64,000 bases of DNA from assembly GCA_950097015.1 (NCBI GenBank), contig CATNEN010000001.1, positions 62,001-126,000 of the forward strand, written 5' to 3'. The first letter of the stretch is position 1, and each line of letters begins with the position of its first letter. This stretch comes from Macrostomum hystrix. Taxonomy: Eukaryota; Platyhelminthes; Macrostomidae. This document shows, in pieces, positions 43,911-57,000 of this stretch. A model generated the notes under the pieces. The model was not told the DNA's origin. It searched no databases and saw only the letters and a list, made by a program, of their open reading frames with translations. Position numbers and translations under genes: made by a program.

Positions 43911-45023
43911 AGACAGAGGAATAGACAGAGGAATGACAGAGGAATAGACAGAGGAATGACAGAGGAATGACAGAGGAATGACAGAGGAATAGACAGAGGA
44001 ATGACAGAGGAATGACAGAGGAATGACAGAGGAATGACAGAGGAATGACAGAGGAATAGACAGAGGAATAGACAGAGGAATGACAGAGGAATGACAGAGG
44101 AATGACAGAGGAATGACAGAGGAATGACAGGGGAATGACAGAGGAATGACAGAGGAATGACAGAGGAATGACAGAGGAATAGACAGAGGAATAGACAGAG
44201 GAATGACAGAGGAATGACAGAGGAATGACAGAGGAATGACAGAGGAATGACAGAGGAATGACAGAGGAATAGACAGAGGAATAGACAGAGGAATGACAGA
44301 GGAATGACAGAGGAATAGACAGAGGAATGACAGAGGAATGACAGAGGAATGACAGAGGAATGACAGAGGAATGACAGAGGAATAGACAGAGGAATAGACA
44401 GAGGAATGACAGAGGAATGACAGAGGAATGACAGAGGAATAACAGAGGAATGACAGAGGAATGACAGAGGAATAGACAGAGGAATGACAGAGGAATGACA
44501 GAGGAATGACAGAGGAATGACAGAGGAATGACAGAGGAATAGACAGAGGAATAGACAGAGGAATGACAGAGGAATGACAGAGGAATAGACAGAGGAATGA
44601 CAGAGGAATGACAGAGGAATGACAGAGGAATAGACAGAGGAATGACAGAGGAATGACAGAGGAATGACAGAGGAATGACAGAGGAATAGACAGAGGAATA
44701 GACAGAGGAATGACAGAGGAATGACAGAGGAATGACAGAGGAATGACAGAGGAATGACAGAGGAATGACAGAGGAATGACAGAGGAATGACAGAGGAATG
44801 ACAGAGGAATGACAGAGGAATGACAGAGGAATGACAGAGGAATGACAGAGGAATAGACAGAGGAATAGACAGAGGAATGACAGAGGAATGACAGAGGAAT
44901 GACAGAGGAATGACAGAGGAATGACAGAGGAATGACAGAGGAATAGACAGAGGAATAGACAGAGGAATCACAGAGGAATGACAGAGGAATAGACAGAGGA
45001 ATAGACAGAGGAATAGACAGAGG
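43911..45023. repeat. Array R9, 11-bp and 12-bp units, about 98 copies (unit 2 only)
   Basis: Units are GAGGAATGACA (11 bp) and GAGGAATAGACA (12 bp) in irregular alternation. Often six or more 11-mers are followed by two 12-mers. Unit 1 has only a few 12-bp copies at the same place. Confidence 0.93.
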
Positions 45024-48000
45024 AAGAGGGATGAGAGTGAGAAACAGAGAGGGATGAGAGTGAGGAACTGAGAGGGATGAGAGTGAGGAACTGAGAGGGA
45101 TTAGAGTGAGGAACTGAGAGGGATTAGAGTGAGGAACAGAGAGGGATTAGAGTGAGGAACAGAGAGGGATGAGAGTGAGGAACTGAGAGGGATGAGAGTG
45201 AGGAACTGAGAGGGATGAGAGTGAGGAACTGAGAGGGATTAGAGTGAGGAACTGAGAGGGATTAGAGTGAGGAACTGAGAGGGATTAGAGTGAGGAACTG
45301 AGAGGGATGAGAGTGAGGAACTGAGAGGGATGAGAGTGAGGAACTGAGAGGGATTAGAGTGAGGAACTGAGAGGGATGAGAGTGAGGAACTGAGAGGGAT
45401 GAGAGTGAGGAACTGAGAGGGATGAGAGTGAGGAACTGAGAAGGATGAGAGTGAGGAACTGAGAGGGATTAGAGTGAGGAACTGAGAGGGATTAGAGTGA
45501 GGAACAGAGAGGGATGAGAGTGAGGAACTGAGAGGGATAAGATTGAGGAACTGAGAGGGATGAGAGTGAGGAACTGAGAGGGATTAGAGTGAGGAACTGA
45601 GAGGGATGAGAGTGAGGAACTGAGAGGGATGAGAGTGAGGTACACAGAGGGGATGAGAGTGAGGTACTGAGAGGGATGAGAGTGAGGAACTGAGAGGGAT
45701 TAGAGTGAGGAACTGAGAGGGATGAGAGTGAGGAACTGAGAGGGATTAGAGTGAGGAACTGAGAGGGATTAGAGTGAGGAACTGAGAGGGATGAGATTGA
45801 GGTACACAGAGGGGATGAGAGTGAGGTACACAGAGGGGATGAGAGTGAGGTACACAGAGGAGATGAGAGTGAAGTACACAGAGGGGATGAGACTGAGGTA
45901 CACAGAGGGGATGAGAGTGAGGAACTGAGAGGGATTAGAGTGAGGAACAGAGAGGGATTAGAGTGAGGAACAGAGAGGGATTAGAGTGAGGAACAGAGAG
46001 GGATTAGAGTGAGGAACAGAGAGGGATTAGAGTGAGGAACTGAGAGGGATTAGAGTGAGGAACTGAGAGGGATGAGAGTGAGGAACTGAGAGGGATTAGA
46101 GTGAGGAACTGAGAGGGATTAGAGTGAGGAACTGAGAGGGATGAGAGTGAGGAACTGAGAGGGATGAGAGTGAGGAACTGAGAAGGATGAGAGTGAGGAA
46201 CTGAGAGGGATTAGAGTGAGGAACTGAGAGGGATTAGAGTGAGGAACTGAGAGGGATGAGAGTGAGGAACTGAGAGGGATGAGATTGAGGTACACAGAGG
46301 GGATGAGAGTGAGGTACACAGAGGGGATGAGAGTGAGGTACTGAGAGGGATGAGAGTGAGGAACTGAGAGAGATTAGAGTGAGGAACTGAGAAGGATGAG
46401 AGTGAGGAACTGAGAGGGATGAGATTGAGGAACAGAGAGGGATGAGAGTGAGGTACACAGAGGGGATGAGAGTGAGGTACACAGAGGGGATAAGAGTGAG
46501 GTACACAGAGGGGATGAGAGTGAGGTACACAGAGGAGATGAGAGTGAGGTACACAGAGGGGATGAGAGTGAGGTACACAGAGGGGATGAGAGTGAGGTAC
46601 ACAGAGGGGATGAGAGTGAGGTACACAGAGGGGATGAGAGTGAGGTACACAGAGGGGATGAGAGTGAGGAACCGAGAGGGATGAGAGTGAGGAACTGAGA
46701 GGGATTAGAGTGAGGAACTGAGAAGGATGAGAGTGAGGAACTGAGAGGGATGAGAGTGAGGAACTGAGAGGGATGAGAGTGAGGAACTGAGAGGGATGAG
46801 AGTGAGGAACTGAGAAGGATGAGAGTGAGGAACTGAGAGGGATTAGAGTGAGGAACTGAGAGGGATGAGAGTGAGGAACTGAGAGGGATGAGAGTGAGGA
46901 ACACAGAGGGGATGAGAGTGAGGAACAGAGAGGGATTAGAGTGAGGAACTGAGAGGGATTAGAGTGAGGAACTGAGAGGGATGAGAGTGAGGAACAGAGA
47001 GGGATGAGAGTGAGGAACTGAGAGGGATGAGAGTGAGGAACAGAGAGGGATTAGATTGAGGAACTGAGAGGGATTAGAGTGAGGAACAGAGAGGGATGAG
47101 AGTGAGGAACTGAGAGGGATTAGAGTGAGGAACAGAGAGGGATGAGAGTGAGGAACTGAGAGGGATTAGAGTGAGGAACAGAGAGGGATTAGAGTGAGGA
47201 ACTGAGAGGGATGAGAGTGAGGAACTGAGAGGGATTAGAGTGAGGAACTGAGAGGGATTAGAGTGAGGAACTGAGAAGGATGAGATTGAGGTACACAGAG
47301 GGGATGAGAGTGAGGTACACAGAGGGGATGAGACTGAGGTACACAGAGGGGATGAGAGTGAGGTACACAGAGGGGACGAGAGTGAAGTACACAGAGGGGA
47401 TGAGAGTGAGGAACAGAGAGGGATTAGAGTGAGGAACTGAGAGGGATTAGAGTGAGGAACAGAGAGGGATTAGAGTGAGGAACAGAGAGGGATTAGAGTG
47501 AGGAACTGAGAGGGATTAGAGTGAGGAACTGAGAGGGATTAGAGTGAGGAACTGAGAGGGATTAGAGTGAGGAACTGAGAGGGATGAGAGTGAGGAACTG
47601 AGAAGGATGAGAGTGAGGAACTGAGAGGGATTAGAGTGAGGAACTGAGAGGGATTAGAGTGAGGAACTGAGAGGGATGAGAGTGAGGAACTGAGAGGGAT
47701 GAGAGTGAGGTACACAGAGGGGATGAGAGTGAGGTACTGAGAGGGATGAGAGTGAGGAACTGAGAGGGATTAGAGTGAGGAACTGAGAAGGATGAGAGTG
47801 AGGAACTGAGAGGGATAAGATTGAGGAACAGAGAGGGATGAGAGTGAGGTACACAGAGGGGATGAGAGTGAGGTACACAGAGGAGATGAGAGTGAGGTAC
47901 ACAGAGGGGATGAGAGTGAGGTACACAGAGGGGATGAGAGTGAGGTACACAGAGGGGATGAGAGTGAGGTACACAGAGGGGATGAGAGTGAGGTACACAG

Positions 48001-51000
48001 AGGGGATGAGAGTGAGGAACTGAGAGGGATGAGAGTGAGGAACTGAGAAGGATGAGAGTGAGGAACTGAGAGGGATGAGAGTGAGGAACTGAGAGGGATG
48101 AGAGTGAGGAACTGAGAGGGATGAGAGTGAGGAACTGAGAAGGATGAGAGTGAGGAACTGAGAGGGATTAGAGTGAGGAACTGAGAGGGATGAGAGTGAG
48201 GAACTGAGAGGGATGAGAGTGAGGAACTGAGAGGGATGAGAGTGAGGAACTGAGAGGGATGAGATTGAGGAACTGAGAGGGATGAGAGTGAGGAACTGAG
48301 AGGGATGAGAGTGAGGTACACAGAGGGGATGAGAGTGAGGAACTGAGAGGGATGAGAGTGAGGTACACAGAGGGGATGAGAGTGAGGAACTGAGAGGGAT
48401 GAGATTGAGGAACTGAGAGGGATGAGAGTGAGGAACTGAGAGGGATGAGAGTGAGGAACTGAGAGGGATTAGAGTGAGGAACACAGAGGGGATGAGAGTG
48501 AGGTACTGAGAGGGATTAGAGTGAGGAACTGAGAGGGATTAGAGTGAGGAACTGAGAGGGATTAGAGTAAGGAACTGAGAGGGATGAGATTGAGGTACAC
48601 AGAGGGGATGAGAGTGAGGTACACAGAGGGGATGAGACTGAGGTACACAGAGGGGATAAGAGTGAGGTACACAGAGGGGATGAGAGTGAGGTACACAGAG
48701 GGGATGAGAGTGAGGTACACAGAGGGGATGAGACTGAGGTACACAGAGGGGATGAGAGTGAGGTACACAGAGGGGATGAGAGTGAGGTACACAGAGGGGA
48801 TGAGAGTGAGGTACACAGAGGGGATGAGAGTGAGGTACACAGAGGGGATGAGAGTGAGGAACTGAGAGGGATGAGAGTGAGGAACTGAGAAGGATGAGAG
48901 TGAGGAACTGAGAGGGATTAGAGTGAGGAACTGAGAGGGATGAGAGTGAGGAACTGAGAGGGATGAGAGTGAGGAACTGAGAGGGATTAGAGTGAGGAAC
49001 AGAGAGGGATGAGAGTGAGGAACTGAGAGGGATGAGAGTGAGGAACTGAGAGGGATGAGAGTGAGGAACTGAGAGGGATTAGAGTGAGGAACAGAGAGGG
49101 ATGAGAGTGAGGAACTGAGAGGGATGAGAGTGAGGAACTGAGAGGGATGAGAGGGAGGAACTGAGAGGGATTAGAGTGAGGAACTGAGAGGGATGAGAGT
49201 GAGGAACTGAGAGGGATGAGAGTGAGGAACTGAGAGGGATGAGAGTGAGGAACTGAGAGGGATGAGAGTGAGGAACTGAGAGGGATGAGAGTGAGGAACT
49301 GAGAGGGATGAGAGTGAGGAACTGAGAAGGATGAGAGTGAGGAACTGAGAGGGATTAGAGTGAGGAACTGAGAGGGATGAGAGTGAGGAACTGAGAGGGA
49401 TGAGAGTGAGGAACTGAGAGGGATGAGAGTGAGGAACTGAGAGGGATGAGATTGAGGAACTGAGAGGGATGAGAGTGAGGAACTGAGAGGGATGAGAGTG
49501 AGGTACACAGAGGGGATGAGAGTGAGGAACTGAGAGGGATGAGAGTGAGGTACACAGAGGGGATGAGAGTGAGGAACTGAGAGGGATGAGATTGAGGAAC
49601 TGAGAGGGATGAGAGTGAGGAACTGAGAGGGATGAGAGTGAGGAACTGAGAGGGATTAGAGTGAGGAACACAGAGGGGATGAGAGTGAGGTACTGAGAGG
49701 GATTAGAGTGAGGAACTGAGAGGGATTAGAGTGAGGAACTGAGAGGGATGAGAGTGAGGAACTGAGAGGGATGAGAGTGAGGAACTGAGAAGGATGAGAG
49801 TGAGGAACTGAGAGGGATTAGAGTGAGGAACTGAGAGGGATTAGAGTGAGGAACAGGGAGGGATGAGAGTGAGGAACTGAGAGGGATAAGATTGAGGAAC
49901 TGAGAGGGATGAGAGTGAGGAACTGAGAGGGATTAGAGTGAGGTACACAGAGGGGATGAGAGTGAGGAACTGAGAGGGATGAGAGTGAGGAACTGAGAGG
50001 GATTAGAGTGAGGAACAGAGAGGGATTAGAGTGAGGAACAGAGAGGGATGAGAGTGAGGAACTGAGAGGGATGAGATTGAGGAACAGAGAGGGATGAGAG
50101 TGAGGAACTGAGAGGGATGAGAGTGAGGAACTGAGAGGGATGAGAGTGAGGAACTGAGAGGGATGAGAGTGAGGTACACAGAGGGGATGAGAGTGAGGAA
50201 CTGAGAGGGATGAGAGTGAGGAACTGAGAGGGATTAGAGTGAGGAACAGAGAGGGATTAGAGTGAGGAACAGAGAGGGATGAGAGTGAGGAACTGAGAGG
50301 GATGAGATTGAGGTACACAGAGGGGATAAGAGTGAGGTACACAGAGGGGATGAGAGTGAGGTACACAGAGGGGATAAGAGTGAGGTACACAGAGGGGATG
50401 AGAGTGAGGTACACAGAGGAGATGAGAGTGAGGTACACAGAGGGGATGAGAGTGAGGTACACAGAGGGGATGAGAGTGAGGTACACAGAGGGGATGAGAG
50501 TGAGGTACACAGAGGGGATGAGAGTGAGGTACACAGAGGGGATGAGAGTGAGGTACACAGAGGGGATGAGAGTGAGGTACACAGAGGCGATGAGAGTGAG
50601 GTACACAGAGGGGATGAGAGTGAGGAACTGAGAGGGATTAGAGTGAGGAACTGAGAGGGATTAGAGTGAGGAACTGAGAGGGATGAGAGTGAGGAACTGA
50701 GAGGGATTAGAGTGAGGAACTGAGAGGGATGAAAGTGAGGAACTGAGAGGGATGAGAGTGAGGAACTGAGAGGGATTAGAGTGAGGAACTGAGAGGGATT
50801 AGAGTGAGGAACTGAGAGGGATTAGAGTGAGGAACTGAGAAGGATGAGAGTGAGGAACTGAGAGGGATGAGATTGAGGTACACAGAGGGGATGAGAGTGA
50901 GGTACACAGAGGGGATGAGAGTGAGGTACTGAGAGGGATGAGAGTGAGGAACTGAGAGGGATTAGAGTGAGGAACTGAGAAGGATGAGAGTGAGGAACAG

Positions 51001-54000
51001 AGAGGGATGAGAGTGAGGAACTGAGAGGGATGAGAGTGAGGAACAGAGAGGGATGAGATTGAGGAACAGAGAGGGATGAGAGTGAGGTACACAGAGGGGA
51101 TGAGAGTGAGGTACACAGAGGGGATAAGAGTGAGGTACACAGAGGGGATGAGAGTGAGGTACACAGAGGGGATGAGAGTGAGGTACACAGAGGGGATGAG
51201 AGTGAGGTACACAGAGGGGATGAGAGTGAGGTACACAGAGGGGATGAGAGTGAGGTACACAGAGGGGATGAGAGTGAGGAACTGAGAGGGATGAGAGTGA
51301 GGAACTGAGAGGGATGAGAGTGAGGAACTGAGAGGGATTAGAGTGAGGAACTGAGAGGGATGAGAGTGAGGAACTGAGAGGGATGAGAGTGAGGAACTGA
51401 GAGGGATGAGAGTGAGGTACACAGAGGGGATGAGAGTGAGGAACTGAGAGGGATGAGAGTGAGGAACTGAGAGGGATTAGAGTGAGGAACAGAGAGGGAT
51501 TAGAGTGAGGAACAGAGAGGGATGAGAGTGAGGAACTGAGAGGGATGAGATTGAGGTACACAGAGGGGATAAGAGTGAGGTACACAGAGGGGATGAGAGT
51601 GAGGTACACAGAGGGGATAAGAGTGAGGTACACAGAGGGGATGAGAGTGAGGTACACAGAGGAGATGAGAGTGAGGTACACAGAGGGGATGAGAGTGAGG
51701 TACACAGAGGGGATGAGAGTGAGGTACACAGAGGGGATGAGAGTGAGGTACACAGAGGGGATGAGAGTGAGGTACACAGAGGGGATGAGAGTGAGGTACA
51801 CAGAGGGGATGAGAGTGAGGTACACAGAGGCGATGAGAGTGAGGTACACAGAGGGGATGAGAGTGAGGAACTGAGAGGGATTAGAGTGAGGAACTGAGAG
51901 GGATTAGAGTGAGGAACTGAGAGGGATGAGAGTGAGGAACTGAGAGGGATTAGAGTGAGGAACTGAGAGGGATGAAAGTGAGGAACTGAGAGGGATGAGA
52001 GTGAGGAACTGAGAGGGATTAGAGTGAGGAACTGAGAGGGATTAGAGTGAGGAACTGAGAGGGATTAGAGTGAGGAACTGAGAAGGATGAGAGTGAGGAA
52101 CTGAGAGGGATGAGATTGAGGTACACAGAGGGGATGAGAGTGAGGTACACAGAGGGGATGAGAGTGAGGTACTGAGAGGGATGAGAGTGAGGAACTGAGA
52201 GGGATTAGAGTGAGGAACTGAGAAGGATGAGAGTGAGGAACAGAGAGGGATGAGAGTGAGGAACTGAGAGGGATGAGAGTGAGGAACAGAGAGGGATGAG
52301 ATTGAGGAACAGAGAGGGATGAGAGTGAGGTACACAGAGGGGATGAGAGTGAGGTACACAGAGGGGATAAGAGTGAGGTACACAGAGGGGATGAGAGTGA
52401 GGTACACAGAGGGGATGAGAGTGAGGTACACAGAGGGGATGAGAGTGAGGTACACAGAGGGGATGAGAGTGAGGTACACAGAGGGGATGAGAGTGAGGTA
52501 CACAGAGGGGATGAGAGTGAGGAACTGAGAGGGATGAGAGTGAGGAACAGAGAGGGATGAGAGTGAGGAACTGAGAGGGATGAGAGTGAGGAACTGAGAG
52601 GGATGAGAGTGAGGAACTGAGAAGGATGAGAGTGAGGAACTGAGAGGGATTAGAGTGAGGAACTGAGAGGGATGAGAGTGAGGAACTGAGAGGGATGAGA
52701 GTGAGGAACTGAGAGGGATGAGAGTGAGGAACTGAGAGGGATGAGATTGAGGAACTGAGAGGGATGAGAGTGAGGAACTGAGAGGGATGAGAGTGAGGTA
52801 CACAGAGGGGATGAGAGTGAGGAACTGAGAGGGATGAGAGTGAGGTACACAGAGGGGATGAGAGTGAGGAACTGAGAGGGATGAGAGTGAGGAACTGAGA
52901 GGGATAAGATTGAGGAACTGAGAGGGATGAGATTGAGGAACTGAGAGGGATGAGAGTGAGGAACTGAGAGGGATTAGAGTGAGGAACAGAGAGGGATGAG
53001 AGTGAGGAACTGAGAGGGATGAGAGTGAGGAACTGAGAGGGATTAGAGTGAGGAACAGAGAGGGATGAGAGTGAGGAACTGAGAGGGATGAGAGTGAGGA
53101 ACTGAGAGGGATGAGAGGGAGGAACTGAGAGGGATTAGAGTGAGGAACTGAGAGGGATGAGAGTGAGGAACTGAGAGGGATGAGAGTGAGGAACTGAGAG
53201 GGATGAGAGTGAGGAACTGAGAGGGATGAGAGTGAGGAACTGAGAGGGATGAGAGTGAGGAACTGAGAGGGATGAGAGTGAGGAACTGAGAAGGATGAGA
53301 GTGAGGAACTGAGAGGGATTAGAGTGAGGAACTGAGAGGGATGAGAGTGAGGAACTGAGAGGGATGAGAGTGAGGAACTGAGAGGGATGAGAGTGAGGAA
53401 CTGAGAGGGATGAGATTGAGGAACTGAGAGGGATGAGAGTGAGGAACTGAGAGGGATGAGAGTGAGGTACACAGAGGGGATGAGAGTGAGGAACTGAGAG
53501 GGATGAGAGTGAGGTACACAGAGGGGATGAGAGTGAGGAACTGAGAGGGATGAGATTGAGGAACTGAGAGGGATGAGAGTGAGGAACTGAGAGGGATGAG
53601 AGTGAGGAACTGAGAGGGATTAGAGTGAGGAACACAGAGGGGATGAGAGTGAGGTACTGAGAGGGATTAGAGTGAGGAACTGAGAGGGATTAGAGTGAGG
53701 AACTGAGAGGGATGAGAGTGAGGAACTGAGAGGGATGAGAGTGAGGAACTGAGAAGGATGAGAGTGAGGAACTGAGAGGGATTAGAGTGAGGAACTGAGA
53801 GGGATTAGAGTGAGGAACAGGGAGGGATGAGAGTGAGGAACTGAGAGGGATAAGATTGAGGAACTGAGAGGGATGAGAGTGAGGAACTGAGAGGGATTAG
53901 AGTGAGGTACACAGAGGGGATGAGAGTGAGGAACTGAGAGGGATGAGAGTGAGGAACTGAGAGGGATTAGAGTGAGGAACAGAGAGGGATTAGAGTGAGG

Positions 54001-57000
54001 AACAGAGAGGGATGAGAGTGAGGAACTGAGAGGGATGAGATTGAGGAACAGAGAGGGATGAGAGTGAGGAACTGAGAGGGATGAGAGTGAGGAACTGAGA
54101 GGGATGAGAGTGAGGAACTGAGAGGGATGAGAGTGAGGTACACAGAGGGGATGAGAGTGAGGAACTGAGAGGGATGAGAGTGAGGAACTGAGAGGGATTA
54201 GAGTGAGGAACAGAGAGGGATTAGAGTGAGGAACAGAGAGGGATGAGAGTGAGGAACTGAGAGGGATGAGATTGAGGTACACAGAGGGGATAAGAGTGAG
54301 GTACACAGAGGGGATGAGAGTGAGGTACACAGAGGGGATAAGAGTGAGGTACACAGAGGGGATGAGAGTGAGGTACACAGAGGAGATGAGAGTGAGGTAC
54401 ACAGAGGGGATGAGAGTGAGGTACACAGAGGGGATGAGAGTGAGGTACACAGAGGGGATGAGAGTGAGGTACACAGAGGGGATGAGAGTGAGGTACACAG
54501 AGGGGATGAGAGTGAGGTACACAGAGGCGATGAGAGTGAGGTACACAGAGGGGATGAGAGTGAGGAACTGAGAGGGATTAGAGTGAGGAACTGAGAGGGA
54601 TTAGAGTGAGGAACTGAGAGGGATGAGAGTGAGGAACTGAGAGGGATTAGAGTGAGGAACTGAGAGGGATGAAAGTGAGGAACTGAGAGGGATGAGAGTG
54701 AGGAACTGAGAGGGATTAGAGTGAGGAACTGAGAGGGATTAGAGTGAGGAACTGAGAGGGATTAGAGTGAGGAACTGAGAAGGATGAGAGTGAGGAACTG
54801 AGAGGGATGAGATTGAGGTACACAGAGGGGATGAGAGTGAGGTACACAGAGGGGATGAGAGTGAGGTACTGAGAGGGATGAGAGTGAGGAACTGAGAGGG
54901 ATTAGAGTGAGGAACTGAGAAGGATGAGAGTGAGGAACAGAGAGGGATGAGAGTGAGGAACTGAGAGGGATGAGAGTGAGGAACAGAGAGGGATGAGATT
55001 GAGGAACAGAGAGGGATGAGAGTGAGGTACACAGAGGGGATGAGAGTGAGGTACACAGAGGGGATAAGAGTGAGGTACACAGAGGGGATGAGAGTGAGGT
55101 ACACAGAGGGGATGAGAGTGAGGTACACAGAGGGGATGAGAGTGAGGTACACAGAGGGGATGAGAGTGAGGTACACAGAGGGGATGAGAGTGAGGTACAC
55201 AGAGGGGATGAGAGTGAGGAACTGAGAGGGATGAGAGTGAGGAACTGAGAGGGATGAGAGTGAGGAACTGAGAGGGATTAGAGTGAGGAACTGAGAGGGA
55301 TGAGAGTGAGGAACTGAGAGGGATGAGAGTGAGGAACTGAGAGGGATGAGAGTGAGGTACACAGAGGGGATGAGAGTGAGGAACTGAGAGGGATGAGAGT
55401 GAGGAACTGAGAGGGATTAGAGTGAGGAACAGAGAGGGATTAGAGTGAGGAACACAGAGGGATGAGAGTGAGGAACTGAGAGGGATGAGATTGAGGTACA
55501 CAGAGGGGATAAGAGTGAGGTACACAGAGGGGATGAGAGTGAGGTACACAGAGGGGATAAGAGTGAGGTACACAGAGGGGATGAGAGTGAGGTACACAGA
55601 GGAGATGAGAGTGAGGTACACAGAGGGGATGAGAGTGAGGTACACAGAGGGGATGAGAGTGAGGTACACAGAGGGGATGAGAGTGAGGTACACAGAGGGG
55701 ATGAGAGTGAGGTACACAGAGGGGATGAGAGTGAGGTACACAGAGGGGATGAGAGTGAGGTACACAGAGGGGATGAGAGTGAGGTACACAGAGGGGATGA
55801 GAGTGAGGAACTGAGAGGGATGAGAGTGAGGAACAGAGAGGGATGAGAGTGAGGAACTGAGAGGGATGAGAGTGAGGAACTGAGAGGGATGAGAGTGAGG
55901 AACTGAGAAGGATGAGAGTGAGGAACTGAGAGGGATTAGAGTGAGGAACTGAGAGGGATGAGAGTGAGGAACTGAGAGGGATGAGAGTGAGGAACTGAGA
56001 GGGATGAGAGTGAGGAACTGAGAGGGATGAGATTGAGGAACTGAGAGGGATGAGAGTGAGGAACTGAGAGGGATGAGAGTGAGGTACACAGAGGGGATGA
56101 GAGTGAGGAACTGAGAGGGATGAGAGTGAGGTACACAGAGGGGATGAGAGTGAGGAACTGAGAGGGATGAGAGTGAGGAACTGAGAGGGATAAGATTGAG
56201 GAACTGAGAGGGATGAGATTGAGGAACTGAGAGGGATGAGAGTGAGGAACTGAGAGGGATTAGAGTGAGGAACAGAGAGGGATGAGAGTGAGGAACTGAG
56301 AGGGATGAGAGTGAGGAACTGAGAGGGATTAGAGTGAGGAACAGAGAGGGATGAGAGTGAGGAACTGAGAGGGATGAGAGTGAGGAACTGAGAGGGATGA
56401 GAGGGAGGAACTGAGAGGGATTAGAGTGAGGAACTGAGAGGGATGAGAGTGAGGAACTGAGAGGGATGAGAGTGAGGAACTGAGAGGGATGAGAGTGAGG
56501 AACTGAGAGGGATGAGAGTGAGGAACTGAGAGGGATGAGAGTGAGGAACTGAGAGGGATGAGAGTGAGGAACTGAGAAGGATGAGAGTGAGGAACTGAGA
56601 GGGATTAGAGTGAGGAACTGAGAGGGATGAGAGTGAGGAACTGAGAGGGATGAGAGTGAGGAACTGAGAGGGATGAGAGTGAGGAACTGAGAGGGATGAG
56701 ATTGAGGAACTGAGAGGGATGAGAGTGAGGAACTGAGAGGGATGAGAGTGAGGTACACAGAGGGGATGAGAGTGAGGAACTGAGAGGGATGAGAGTGAGG
56801 TACACAGAGGGGATGAGAGTGAGGAACTGAGAGGGATGAGATTGAGGAACTGAGAGGGATGAGAGTGAGGAACTGAGAGGGATGAGAGTGAGGAACTGAG
56901 AGGGATTAGAGTGAGGAACACAGAGGGGATGAGAGTGAGGTACTGAGAGGGATTAGAGTGAGGAACTGAGAGGGATTAGAGTGAGGAACTGAGAGGGATG

